Shown in pieces: positions 54,124 through 63,693 of a stretch of 64,000 bases of DNA. The translations under genes were made by a program, and so were the position numbers. Below the pieces are notes generated by a model. That model was not told the origin of the DNA. It did not search any database and was given only the letters and a program-made list of their open reading frames with translations. The stretch lies in NCBI RefSeq assembly GCF_002286775.1, contig NZ_NSGJ01000006.1, forward strand, positions 62,001 through 126,000, given 5' to 3'. Numbering within the stretch: position 1 is the stretch's first letter; the number at the start of each line of letters is the position of its first letter. The stretch is from Myroides sp. N17-2 (GTDB lineage Bacteria; Bacteroidota; Bacteroidia; Flavobacteriales; Flavobacteriaceae).

Positions 54124-54963
54124 ATGAAAAAGATACTATTCCCTACGGACTATTCAGAAACTGCGAATAACGCATTTAAGTATGCCTTACAGTTAGCTGA
54201 CTATAGAGAAGCAGAACTATATGTTCTACACGTTTATGATCCCCCTATTATATCAGGAGGTATTAGCCCACAACTTGTCGAAAATGTACTTAAGAAAACA
54301 TCTTTTGAGAAGTTAGAACAACTTCACGCTAATAGCCCAGTATTAATAGAAATGAGAAAAGAGGTAGGCCTAGAGCACGTTCCTGTATTCTTTAAGGTAA
54401 AAGAGGGACTATTAGTTCCTGAGATTGTGCATGCGATCGAGGAGAATAACATAGACTTCTTAGTAATGGGGACAGATGGTGCTAATTCTAGTTTCCATAA
54501 GAAAATCCTTGGTTCTAATACGATTAATACAATAGCAAAAGTTGATATTCCAATATTGAGTATTCCTAAGGAAGCACATTTTACGGGATTAAAGAATATC
54601 ATCTTTACTTCGCGATTCGAATTAGAAGAAGAGTCAACATTAGATGATATCGTAAATGGGGCCGTTGTTAATGGTGCACATATAAAAGTAGTGCATGTTA
54701 AACAAAAAGGTTGCGTATCATGCGAAGAGATCTATAGTAAATGGTCAGAGAAGTATAAAGATGCCCCTCTAAGTTTCCATCTGTTTAATGCTGAGAATAT
54801 AGAGAAGACGTTGTTAGACTTCATTACGCATGAGCCTGTAGATATGGTAGCAACAGTGAAACGCAATAAAACATTTATAGAGAACATTCTTTCTAAAAGT
54901 GTAACTCAACACTTAGCGAAACATTTAAAAGTTCCATTCTTTATTTACAAATCGAAGAAGTAA
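54124..54963 (+). CDS. Universal stress protein, two-domain
   Basis: Protein of 279 residues with two UspA-like domains (about 1-145 and 150-279). The first has the ATP-binding pattern VMGTDGANSSFHKKILGSNT; the second lacks it, so only the N-terminal half is likely to bind nucleotide. Such tandem proteins are common in Bacteroidota. Monocistronic with a bidirectional terminator. Confidence 0.9.
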   Translation: MKKILFPTDYSETANNAFKYALQLADYREAELYVLHVYDPPIISGGISPQLVENVLKKTSFEKLEQLHANSPVLIEMRKEVGLEHVPVFFKVKEGLLVPEIVHAIEENNIDFLVMGTDGANSSFHKKILGSNTINTIAKVDIPILSIPKEAHFTGLKNIIFTSRFELEEESTLDDIVNGAVVNGAHIKVVHVKQKGCVSCEEIYSKWSEKYKDAPLSFHLFNAENIEKTLLDFITHEPVDMVATVKRNKTFIENILSKSVTQHLAKHLKVPFFIYKSKK

Positions 54964-54981
54964 GAACTATTTCATAAAAAC

Positions 54982-55018
54982 AAAGAGGCTATCTGTATCA
55001 GATAGCCTCTTTGTTTTT
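54982..55018. terminator. Bidirectional terminator between usp and AI-2E family gene
   Basis: Perfect 14-bp stem (54982-54995 with 54999-55012), 3-base loop, T-rich on the right; also usable on the minus strand. Confidence 0.9.
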
Positions 55019-55040
55019 TATATAGAATAAATATAGTTGT

Positions 55041-56138
55041 CTAATTCTCTTCTTTAATTTCTTCTTCGACAACGATATTTTTAGGAAGGCTTTCTTCTCC
55101 TAATAAATATCCCCATGGTCTAAGGCTTTCTACTCGGTCACATATAATCTTAATAATGGCTAAGGTAGGTATCGCTAACAACATACCAGAGATACCCCAA
55201 GCCATCTCTCCAAGTATAAGACCGATGATGACTACTAATGAATTTACTTTTACTTTAGAACCTACTATCTTAGGCATAACGATATTACCATCTATAGCGT
55301 GTATTACTACGAAAGCAATTAAAACAAATAATACTTTAGTGCCTGAAGCTGTCGCAAATGTAATAAGCATAGTAGTGATTAACGCGATAAGTATCCCGAC
55401 ATAAGGTAGTACATTAAGTATCCCCGTAATAATCGCTAGCATCAGCGCATATTTGACATCTAAAATAGCGAATGCTATTAAGGCCAATGTGCTGACAATA
55501 ATCATTTGTAAGATCAGCCCTACTAAATATTTCTTAACCATATGCTGAATAGCGTGTACAGTGTCTAAAACCTTGTCTTTATGTTTATCAGGGAACAACA
55601 TCAATATAAATCTCACAATATGTCCACGGTAAATTAATAAGAATACAGAGTATAGAAAAGTGAATACAATGAACATTAATAAAGTAGAAATAGAACTCAT
55701 AGCAGCACCTAATATATCTGTTCCTGCTTTTAAGGAATTAGAAGCAGCCGATTCGATATAGTTCATCTGATGTTCTCTAGCTATACCAAACTTGGTATAT
55801 ACCCATTCTTGAATAACTGTGGTACTATCCATTAATTGACTTTGAAAAGCAGGCCAATCATCTTGTAAATGAGATAACTGCATTCCGATTAGTAATAAGA
55901 CCCCTATAAGTATTAGGAAAGCGAGTACAACTACTGTTATAGACGCAACTCCTCTATTAAACTTAAATTTCGCCTCTAAGAAATGACTAAAAGGAACTAA
56001 AAGAGAAGCAACTAGTAACCCTAAGAATAGGGGGACAAATATATTCTCTAAGAGAATAGCGATATAGCTGAATATAACTAGACTTAACAGAACACATGTT
56101 ATTTTTAGATATAGTGGATAGTTAATAAACTTATTCAT
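55041..56138 (-). CDS. AI-2E family transporter
   Basis: Membrane protein of 365 residues with about seven or eight hydrophobic helices and the soluble stretch (about 85-145) seen in the AI-2E/UPF0118 family. Conserved features include a PYVG segment in the second half and IPTLAIIK near the end. Members include Na+/H+ antiporters and the putative autoinducer exporter TqsA; the solute cannot be told here. Confidence 0.9.
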   Translation of the reverse strand: MNKFINYPLYLKITCVLLSLVIFSYIAILLENIFVPLFLGLLVASLLVPFSHFLEAKFKFNRGVASITVVVLAFLILIGVLLLIGMQLSHLQDDWPAFQSQLMDSTTVIQEWVYTKFGIAREHQMNYIESAASNSLKAGTDILGAAMSSISTLLMFIVFTFLYSVFLLIYRGHIVRFILMLFPDKHKDKVLDTVHAIQHMVKKYLVGLILQMIIVSTLALIAFAILDVKYALMLAIITGILNVLPYVGILIALITTMLITFATASGTKVLFVLIAFVVIHAIDGNIVMPKIVGSKVKVNSLVVIIGLILGEMAWGISGMLLAIPTLAIIKIICDRVESLRPWGYLLGEESLPKNIVVEEEIKEEN

Positions 56139-56349
56139 CTTCTTTTTTTAGATAAAAGTAATTCATTAAGAATTAATGTGAAAGGTGTTTTTAAATTAAT
56201 GAATGTGAACGCTTAGGTTGCCTTCTGTATTATTGTTATTGATGATTATAAACTTATTCTCCTCTATACAGATTCTGTAACTCTTTTACTATGGACAAGA
56301 TGTAATGTAATGATGCCCTTAAAGGAGAGTTAAAGATGAATAATAAGAG

Positions 56350-56383
56350 AATACAAGGGCAGAAATTTCTCAGCCCTTGTATT
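56350..56383. repeat. Inverted repeat in the AI-2E/mgtC gap
   Basis: Perfect 11-bp arms AATACAAGGGC (56350-56360) and GCCCTTGTATT (56373-56383) around a 12-base centre that is itself partly palindromic (AGAAATTTCT). No T-tract. Confidence 0.75.
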
Positions 56384-56921
56384 GTCCAAGTATTGTCCTA
56401 TAAATGTCCTAGGATTCCAACAGAAGGCTTGTATTTACTAGGGTGAAAGGGTGTTTGTGGAAATAGGGTGTTTATGGGTAAATTGTTTAAATAATTAATT
56501 ATGAGTATTTTATGTAAAAATGGACTTAAAAAAAATCTAGATAAAAATGAGTTAGCTATAGTTTATATGGTCTGTAGGAGGGGTTGAGAAAAAAACAGGG
56601 TGCTTTAGCAAACTGAAAAAGTAATTTTTTAGTTGTTTTTGTAGAGAGAAAGCAAAAAAAGATTATGAAATTTTAGAAGAATATTTTGTGTGATTCACGA
56701 TCAGATCGGAATGTTTGAATAAGGTATGAGTCTTCAAAACAGTATTAAGTATAAAAATTGTTGGCTATTAGTATGTGGATATCATCTTAATCACTCTTAT
56801 TCTTTAGATACTTCTCTTCTATCTAGAAAACATGTCAAAAAATGTGATGAAAAATCAAATTAGGAACGCTATGTGTGATGTTTCTAATAGGATTCTAATT
56901 TTTTTCTAAAAGCTTTCTAAT

Positions 56922-56943
56922 ACCCTTTAGGGTGGTATATACC
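56922..56943. promoter_or_regulatory. Paired palindromes upstream of mgtC promoter
   Basis: ACCCTTTAGGGT (56922-56933) is directly followed by the perfect palindrome GGTATATACC (56934-56943), which touches the -7 element. The position suits an operator for a dimeric regulator; no regulator is identified. Confidence 0.45.
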
Positions 56944-56951
56944 TACTTTTG
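56944..56951 (+). promoter_or_regulatory. Promoter -7 element for mgtC-mgtE
   Basis: TACTTTTG, exact match to TAnnTTTG. It implies a leader of about 115 nt before mgtC with short inverted repeats (56991-57015 and 57047-57059). Confidence 0.65.
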
Positions 56952-57073
56952 CCGAGTCAAAAAAATAATAAGAGATGGAGACAGAGTCCAGTTTAGTAAA
57001 ACGAGAATGTTAAACCTTCTTTCTGAAAGTACATAATAACAATGTAGCTCAGGAAGAGCAAAAAATAGTTATT

Positions 57074-57769
57074 ATGTTAATTTCAGTATTTATAGGAAGA
57101 TTAGTGCTTGCCTTTATATTAGGTGCATTAATCGGGGCAGAAAGACAAGTAAGACAAAAAAGCGCAGGCTTAAGAACGAATACTTTAGTAAGTATCGGAG
57201 CAGCAGGATTTGTCTTAATGGCTTACACTATCGGCGATGAAGCTGTGGGTAGAGTAGCCTCTTATGTAGTGAGTGGAATCGGATTTTTAGGTGCAGGTGT
57301 AATTATGAAAGACGGATTTAGTATCCGTGGATTGAACACAGCAGCTACTATTTGGTGTTCTGCATCAGTAGGATCTATGTGTGCAGTAGGCCTATGGATG
57401 GAAGCTATTGCGATGACAGTACTAATTCTTCTAGCACATATATCACTTAGACCTATCGGATCGATTATTAATAAGCTTTCTTTTGAGAGCGAGACTGATT
57501 CTGCTGAGGCACATTATGAAATTATCGTAGGGTGTAAAGAGGAAGTGGAGAATCACATCAGAGTAATGGTGTTAGAGAATCTACGCAATCAAAAAGAATT
57601 GCAACTACGTTCTTTAAAAAGTACAGATAATGGTAATCCTGCCTTCTCTTATCTGAAATTCGAAATCCTGTGTATAGGAAAGAAAGACGATATCTTAGAA
57701 AAAATCACAAGTAAAGTTTCTTTAGAGTATGGTGTGTCAGAAGTGACATGGGAACTTACATCTTATTAA
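57074..57769 (+). CDS. mgtC: MgtC/SapB family membrane protein
   Basis: Protein of 231 residues: about four helices in the first 135 residues with the family signature GAERQVRQKSAGLRTNTLVSIGAA split here as GALIGAERQ and GLRTNTLVSIG, then an ACT-like cytoplasmic domain (about 145-231). MgtC proteins affect Mg2+ homeostasis and ATP synthase activity and are not themselves proven channels. It precedes mgtE by 21 bases. Confidence 0.9.
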   Translation: MLISVFIGRLVLAFILGALIGAERQVRQKSAGLRTNTLVSIGAAGFVLMAYTIGDEAVGRVASYVVSGIGFLGAGVIMKDGFSIRGLNTAATIWCSASVGSMCAVGLWMEAIAMTVLILLAHISLRPIGSIINKLSFESETDSAEAHYEIIVGCKEEVENHIRVMVLENLRNQKELQLRSLKSTDNGNPAFSYLKFEILCIGKKDDILEKITSKVSLEYGVSEVTWELTSY

Positions 57770-57790
57770 TCATTTAAATGAACGTGGAGT

Positions 57791-59188
57791 ATGAAAATGC
57801 ACAATAGAGATAAAAATAATCTACAGAAGATGGCTAATGATTTAAATAGTATGGAGAAGATATCGATGATGATGCCTGTGATAAAAAAGATGCCTATTAT
57901 TGATATTAGTGAGATACTAAGTGTAGTGGATAATGACGATTTAGTTCTAGTATTTAATGAATTTACTTATGAAGAGCAGGGGGAGATCTTTGCTGAGTTT
58001 CCATTAGTAAAGCAGTTGAGTTTCTTTCAGAGGGTGAGTAAGAAGTTATTCACGAGGATATTTGAAGAGATGCCGTCAGATGCGAGAGCGGATTTGTTTC
58101 AGCTTATGACGCAGCAGGAGCAAGTTGATTTATTGCCTTATCTAACTAAGCATGTTAAGGAAGATGTACTAGCATTAAGTTCTTATCCTTCTGATACAGC
58201 AGGAGGGATTATGATTACGGACTTTGCTACCGTGTCTAAAGATATGACTTGCTTCGAGGCGATCCAGCAAGTGCGTAAAGATTCACCTTCTAAGAAGACG
58301 ATATACTATATCTATGTAGTGAATGAAGATAGAACATTGGTAGGTTTTATTACACTAAAAGATTTGATTATAGCAGAGCCTGATGTATTAGTAGAAGATG
58401 AGTTACATACAGAATTTGTGTTTGGATACCTTAGTGATACAAGTGAATCTGTCGCTAAGAAAATAGACAAATATCAATTAGTAGCCTTGCCTATTATTAA
58501 TGATAAGAAGCAGCTCGTAGGGATAGTGACTCACGATGAGGCCCTTGATGTGATACAGGCTGAGCATACTGAAGATATGGAGCGCTTTATGGGAATACTG
58601 AGTAATAACGAGGAGTTAGATTATAACGACACGAGTATATTCGGTCACTTTAAAAAGAGAGTATTTTGGTTAGTGACTTTAGCCATAGTAGGTATTATTT
58701 CAGGATTGATTATTCACAGTTATGAAGGAGCTTTAGCACAGATGATGATACTAGCCTTATATATGCCGATGGTAGCAGATACAGGAGGTAATGCAGGGAG
58801 TCAATCTGCGACTGTAGTGATTAGAGCATTAGCCTTAGGACAGATATCTATCAAGAGTTGGGCTAGAGTATTATGGAAAGAAACTCGCATAGCATTAATG
58901 CTTTCAATCTGTTTAGGAGTTTTGGCATTTGCTAAAGTAGTGTTCCTAAGTTGGGAGACAGAGATACCAGCGGCATATCCTTTAGTAGCGACAGGTGGTG
59001 TGATAGCAGTAGCCTTATCCCTACAAGTAATATCATCTACTATTATCGGAGCGATATTACCAATACTTGTACGCAAATTCGGAGGTGACCCTGCAGTAGC
59101 AGCTAGCCCCGCGATTACAACTATCGTTGATATTTCTGGCTTGCTAATCTATTTCACTTTAGCAGCTAAATTCTTTAACCTACAGTAG
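57791..59188 (+). CDS. mgtE: Magnesium transporter MgtE
   Basis: Mg2+ channel of 465 residues. The acidic N-domain spans about 35-140, followed by two CBS domains (about 150-270) that sense Mg2+, and five membrane helices (about 290-465) with the pore motif GGNAGSQSATVVIRALALG. Probably co-transcribed with mgtC, which supports regulation by magnesium. Confidence 0.95.
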   Translation: MKMHNRDKNNLQKMANDLNSMEKISMMMPVIKKMPIIDISEILSVVDNDDLVLVFNEFTYEEQGEIFAEFPLVKQLSFFQRVSKKLFTRIFEEMPSDARADLFQLMTQQEQVDLLPYLTKHVKEDVLALSSYPSDTAGGIMITDFATVSKDMTCFEAIQQVRKDSPSKKTIYYIYVVNEDRTLVGFITLKDLIIAEPDVLVEDELHTEFVFGYLSDTSESVAKKIDKYQLVALPIINDKKQLVGIVTHDEALDVIQAEHTEDMERFMGILSNNEELDYNDTSIFGHFKKRVFWLVTLAIVGIISGLIIHSYEGALAQMMILALYMPMVADTGGNAGSQSATVVIRALALGQISIKSWARVLWKETRIALMLSICLGVLAFAKVVFLSWETEIPAAYPLVATGGVIAVALSLQVISSTIIGAILPILVRKFGGDPAVAASPAITTIVDISGLLIYFTLAAKFFNLQ

Positions 59189-59435
59189 TGAGGATTATTC
59201 TAGCATGGTTATTGTATTGCTAGAAGAGAGGTGTAAAGTAATTGCTTAATATAAATTATATAAATAAAGATGCGAAAACTTCGTTGGAGATGCGATTTAT
59301 CAGCAGAGGGATAATGGTTGTTATATTAAATCATTATAAAAATGTATAAGATGCATAAAATTAGGTAACTTTAAAGAGATTTAAGTTAAACCTTATAGGT
59401 AAACAGTAAGAATTAGTAATAAAAATATATACATA
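59189..59435. other. Intergenic region before the RND operon
   Basis: No strong terminator for mgtE was found. TAACTTTA near 59366 is a one-base variant of the -7 motif and could start the efflux operon. Confidence 0.4.
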
Positions 59436-60554
59436 ATGGCTAAAACATTAAAACTAGCAGGTATTTTAGGAGTTAGCATATTATTAAGCTATTGTTCTGA
59501 GAAGAAAGAACAGTCTATAGATAGTGCACAGTTCACAGTGGAGAATCACGTAGTCTCGTTAACTGAAAACTCTAATCTTAAAGACAGAATAAAGACAAGT
59601 AAGGTATCTGAAGAAGACTTTACTTTTGATCTAGTTACTGCAGGGGTAGTGAAGGCTATTCCCAACCATTATGCAGAAATTGCATCTCCTTTCTCAGGAA
59701 GAATAGTAAAATCATTTATCAAGTTAGGGCAAAAAGTAAGTGAGAATACCCCATTATTTGAGGTGTCGTCACCAGATTACTTTGAAGCTCAAAAGGGATA
59801 TTTTGATTCGAAACAAGAGTTTAAACAAGCAGCTCTTAACTTAAAACGTCAAGAAGATTTATTAGCAAATGGCGTAGGTGTTAGACAAGAGTTTGAAGAG
59901 TCTCAAACAGAGTATTCTATCGCTAAGGCAGCTTATGACAATGCGATCGCAGCGTTAAAAATATATAGTGTAGATGCTAGATCATTAGTATTAGGTCAAG
60001 CACTAACTGTGCGTTCTCCTATAGCAGGTGAGGTATTAGAAAATAACTTGGTTATCGGACAGTTTATCAGTGATGAGGCTGAACCAGTAATTAAGATTGC
60101 TTCTTTAGGTAAGATTTGGATAGTAGGAAAAGTGAAAGAAAAAGATATCCAACACTTAGAGAAATTAAATAAAGTACAAGTAGAGTTAGCTGCGTATCCA
60201 GATGCACCACTTACAGGGACTATCTATCATATCAATGAAATAGTAGATGAGGAGACTCGTAGTATAGATGTCTTAATAGAGGTAGATAATGAGAAGAGAG
60301 TACTTAAACCAGGGATGTATGTGAACGTTCGTTTTATAGATCAACCACAGCAGGTAATCTTAATACCATCACGCGCAGTACTTCAAGGTGAGGATAACTC
60401 ATTCGTATTCGTTAAAGCGGGTGAGAATAAGTACAAAAAGAAAAGTGTAGTTATCGGTGGAGTCTCTGGAGAGAAGACTGTAATCCTATCAGGATTAGAT
60501 AGAACTGATGAAGTAGTGAGTGAGGGAGGTATTTACTTACCACAAGCTCTTTAA
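59436..60554 (+). CDS. RND efflux periplasmic adaptor lipoprotein (CzcB/CusB-like)
   Basis: Membrane fusion protein of 372 residues with a lipobox at SYCSEKK (cysteine at about 23). Barrel-sandwich halves flank a helical hairpin (about 110-185), followed by a beta-barrel domain (about 215-295) and a proximal domain. It bridges the RND pump encoded next and the TolC-type channel after it. Confidence 0.92.
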   Translation: MAKTLKLAGILGVSILLSYCSEKKEQSIDSAQFTVENHVVSLTENSNLKDRIKTSKVSEEDFTFDLVTAGVVKAIPNHYAEIASPFSGRIVKSFIKLGQKVSENTPLFEVSSPDYFEAQKGYFDSKQEFKQAALNLKRQEDLLANGVGVRQEFEESQTEYSIAKAAYDNAIAALKIYSVDARSLVLGQALTVRSPIAGEVLENNLVIGQFISDEAEPVIKIASLGKIWIVGKVKEKDIQHLEKLNKVQVELAAYPDAPLTGTIYHINEIVDEETRSIDVLIEVDNEKRVLKPGMYVNVRFIDQPQQVILIPSRAVLQGEDNSFVFVKAGENKYKKKSVVIGGVSGEKTVILSGLDRTDEVVSEGGIYLPQAL

Positions 60555-60571
60555 TCATTAACAACAATATA

Positions 60572-63500
60572 ATGAAGAAAGGTATAATAGATACAGCTAT
60601 CCATAAAAGATGGCTTGTAGCATCGTTGTTCGCTTTGCTATGTATATTTGGTTATTATTCTTGGAAACAATTATCTATAGAAGCTTATCCAGATATAGCA
60701 GACGTTACTTCACAGGTAGTAACACAAGTGCCAGGATTGGCAGCAGAAGAAATAGAATTACAGATTACCATACCTATAGAGCGTGCCTTAAATGGAATGC
60801 CGGGTATGCACGTAATGCGTAGCAACAGTACATTCGGACTGTCTATGATCACTATCGTGTTCGCTGATGGAGTAGATGACTACTTCGCTCGTCAACGAAT
60901 CCAAGAGCGATTAAACGATGTTGAGTTACCGTACGATGCAGCACCAGAGTTAGATCCGCTGACTTCGCCTATCGGAGAGGTGTACAGATATATCATAGAG
61001 GGGGACGGATACAGTCTACGTGAACTAACAGACTTACAGAACTTCGTGATAATTCCTAAGCTTAATCAAGTGCCAGGGGTAGCTGAGGTGACTAACTTCG
61101 GTGGGATTACTACTCAGTTTCAAATCGAGTTAGATCCACATAAATTAGAACAATATGGACTGTCACTTAGTGATGTGACAGAGACTATAGAAGAGAATAA
61201 CGTTAATGCTGGAGGGAGCGTTCTTACTAGAGGAGACTTAGGTTATGTAGTGAGAGGTATCGGGTTGATTAAAGACCTTGAAGATCTAGGTAAGATCGTT
61301 GTGAAAGCAGAGGATGGGATACCAGTATTTTTAAATGATTTAGGTCGATTAAAGTATGGTAACGTAGAGCGCAAAGGTGTTCTAGGGTTTACAGATAGAG
61401 AAAGAGATTATTCTGATAGTATAGAAGGAATTGTTTTGTTATTAAAACACGAGAATCCATCTGTAGTATTAGAGAAGATTCACAAGTATGTAGACGAATT
61501 AAACAATGGTATATTGCCAGAAGGAGTTAGGATACATACATTCTTAGACCGAACAGATTTAGTAGACACGACTTTACATACTGTATCGTGGACGTTAATA
61601 GAAGGGATTAGTTTAGTAATCATTGTATTAATTGTATTCTTAGGTAACTGGAGAGGTGCGTTGTTAGTTGCTATTACTATTCCTATCTCGTTATTGTTTG
61701 CATTTATTATGATGCATTTTACAGATATACCAGCTAACTTACTTTCATTAGGAGCAATAGATTTCGGTATTATCGTGGATGGAGCCATTGTGATGATGGA
61801 GTCCATACTAAAGAAGAGGGAGGATAATCCAGAGGAAGAATTAAAAGAAAAGTCTATCGCACAAAGAACGAAAGAGGTAGCAAAACCTATCTTCTTTGCG
61901 ACCTTGATTATCATTACAGCTTACTTACCCTTATTTGCATTTGAACGTGTAGAGAAGAAGTTGTTTACACCGATGGCATTTACAGTAGGATATGCTTTGA
62001 TAGGTGCATTATTAGTAGCCTTGATATTGATACCAGGTCTTGCGTATGCAGTGTATAGAAAACCTAGAAAGATATATCACAACAAGTGGTTAGAGAAACT
62101 AACGAGTCTGTATCACAACAGAATTATCAAAATAGTTAATAAACCAAAGCAAGTATTCATTCCACTTTTAGTGGTCTTAGCGATAACAGTAGGATTGTCA
62201 ATGAAGGTAGGTAAAGACTTCTTACCCCCATTAGATGAAGGTTCTATCTGGCTTCAAGTGACGCTTCCTCCTGGTATATCACTAGAGAAATCAAAAGAGA
62301 TGAGTGATACGCTACGTGCTAGAACAATGAAGTATGATGAGGTAACTTATATTATGGTTCAGTCAGGTCGTAATGACGATGGTACTGACCCATTCACTCC
62401 ATCACATTTCGAATGTTCGGTAGGTATTAAGCCATATAAAGAATGGCCTAGAGGTAAGACTAAAGATGACTTAATCGAAGAGTTGGCTGCAGAATATGAA
62501 TCTATACCAGGGTTTACAGTAGGATTTGCACAGCCGATGATTGATGGGGTTATGGATAAGATATCTGGTGCACATAGTGAGCTAGTAGTTAAAGTGTATG
62601 GTGAAGATTTTCACGAGACTAGACGTATAGCTAATGAAGTATTAGGTACACTGCGTACAGTAGATGGAGCAGTGGATTTAGCGATAGATCAAGAGCCACC
62701 ATTACCACAGTTACAGATACACGCGAATAGAGATAAGATAGCCCAATATGGACTAAACGTATCTGACGTAGCAGAGCTTATCGAAGTAGCAATCGGAGGT
62801 AAGGCTATCTCACAGATATTCATAGGTAATAAAGTATATGATATCAGTGCTAGATATACAGAAGAGAGTAGAAATACCCCTGAGAAGATAGCTAACTTAA
62901 TGTTGACTTCTAGTACAGGTGCTAAGATTCCATTATCTCAGGTAGCTGATGTGAAGACCAGTACAGGTGAGAGTACTATCACTCGTGAGATGAACAGACG
63001 TCACCTAACTGTGAAATTAAATGTGCGTAATAGAGACTTAGCGTCATTATTAAAAGAAGCACAACAAAAGATAGAGAGTAATATCACTTACGATCACGAG
63101 AAGTTTCACATCGAATGGGGTGGGCAGTTTGAGAATCAGAATAGAGCGTATAGTCGTCTAGCAGTTATTGTACCATTGACATTGTGTTTAATGTTTGTGT
63201 TATTATATGGTGCATTCGGACAGTTTAGACAAGCTGGATTATTGATGATCGTTGTTCCCTTAGCGTTATTCGGAGGTATGTTAGCCTTGAATATTAGAGG
63301 AATGTCATTAAACGTTTCTTCTGCAGTAGGGTTTATAGCCTTATTTGGAGTTGCGATACAGAATGGGGTGATTATGATATCCCATATCAATGATCTCCGC
63401 CGAAAGGGCACAGCGCTTAAAGATGCCGTGCTTACAGGAGCAGAACAGCGATTTAGACCCGTATTAATGACTGCAACAGTGGCTGTGTTAGGTTTATTCC

Positions 63501-63685
63501 CTGCGTCATTAGCGACTGGAATAGGTTCTGATGTTCAGAGACCATTAGCAACAGTTATTGTATATGGACTGTTATTTGCGACTGTACTAACACTATTTGT
63601 ATTGCCTGCTTTATATTATATGGTAGAACGCAAGTGGGGTAGTGACAACGATTTTGTAAAGAGTGAAACGGACGAAGAAAATTAG
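60572..63685 (+). CDS. Heavy-metal RND efflux pump, CzcA family
   Basis: Inner-membrane proton-driven pump of 1037 residues with twelve membrane helices and two large periplasmic loops. The fourth helix carries DFGIIVDGAIVMMES (about 398-412), whose two aspartates and glutamate match the DFGxxxDGAxxxxE pattern of the CzcA (Co/Zn/Cd) group rather than the copper/silver CusA group. The metal is therefore probably zinc, cobalt or cadmium; this is inferred. Second gene of an adaptor-pump-channel operon. Confidence 0.93.
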   Translation: MKKGIIDTAIHKRWLVASLFALLCIFGYYSWKQLSIEAYPDIADVTSQVVTQVPGLAAEEIELQITIPIERALNGMPGMHVMRSNSTFGLSMITIVFADGVDDYFARQRIQERLNDVELPYDAAPELDPLTSPIGEVYRYIIEGDGYSLRELTDLQNFVIIPKLNQVPGVAEVTNFGGITTQFQIELDPHKLEQYGLSLSDVTETIEENNVNAGGSVLTRGDLGYVVRGIGLIKDLEDLGKIVVKAEDGIPVFLNDLGRLKYGNVERKGVLGFTDRERDYSDSIEGIVLLLKHENPSVVLEKIHKYVDELNNGILPEGVRIHTFLDRTDLVDTTLHTVSWTLIEGISLVIIVLIVFLGNWRGALLVAITIPISLLFAFIMMHFTDIPANLLSLGAIDFGIIVDGAIVMMESILKKREDNPEEELKEKSIAQRTKEVAKPIFFATLIIITAYLPLFAFERVEKKLFTPMAFTVGYALIGALLVALILIPGLAYAVYRKPRKIYHNKWLEKLTSLYHNRIIKIVNKPKQVFIPLLVVLAITVGLSMKVGKDFLPPLDEGSIWLQVTLPPGISLEKSKEMSDTLRARTMKYDEVTYIMVQSGRNDDGTDPFTPSHFECSVGIKPYKEWPRGKTKDDLIEELAAEYESIPGFTVGFAQPMIDGVMDKISGAHSELVVKVYGEDFHETRRIANEVLGTLRTVDGAVDLAIDQEPPLPQLQIHANRDKIAQYGLNVSDVAELIEVAIGGKAISQIFIGNKVYDISARYTEESRNTPEKIANLMLTSSTGAKIPLSQVADVKTSTGESTITREMNRRHLTVKLNVRNRDLASLLKEAQQKIESNITYDHEKFHIEWGGQFENQNRAYSRLAVIVPLTLCLMFVLLYGAFGQFRQAGLLMIVVPLALFGGMLALNIRGMSLNVSSAVGFIALFGVAIQNGVIMISHINDLRRKGTALKDAVLTGAEQRFRPVLMTATVAVLGLFPASLATGIGSDVQRPLATVIVYGLLFATVLTLFVLPALYYMVERKWGSDNDFVKSETDEEN

Positions 63686-63693
63686 TATTAGGT

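Larger units (their letters stand above)
56139..57073. other. Long divergent intergenic region
   Basis: About 935 bases. It contains an 11-bp inverted repeat at 56350-56383 followed by short direct repeats of TGTCC (about 56384-56411), two adjacent palindromes and a promoter before mgtC, and the mgtC leader. No open frame of reasonable length was found in the middle part. Confidence 0.55.

Noticed and set aside
56958..57073. M-box magnesium riboswitch before mgtC
   Set aside because: The leader is shorter than an M-box and I could not find its conserved core; kept only as an unassigned leader.
61480..61914. 144-codon frame on the minus strand within the CzcA-like gene
   Set aside because: It lies wholly inside a well-supported gene with complete motifs and shows no domain of its own.
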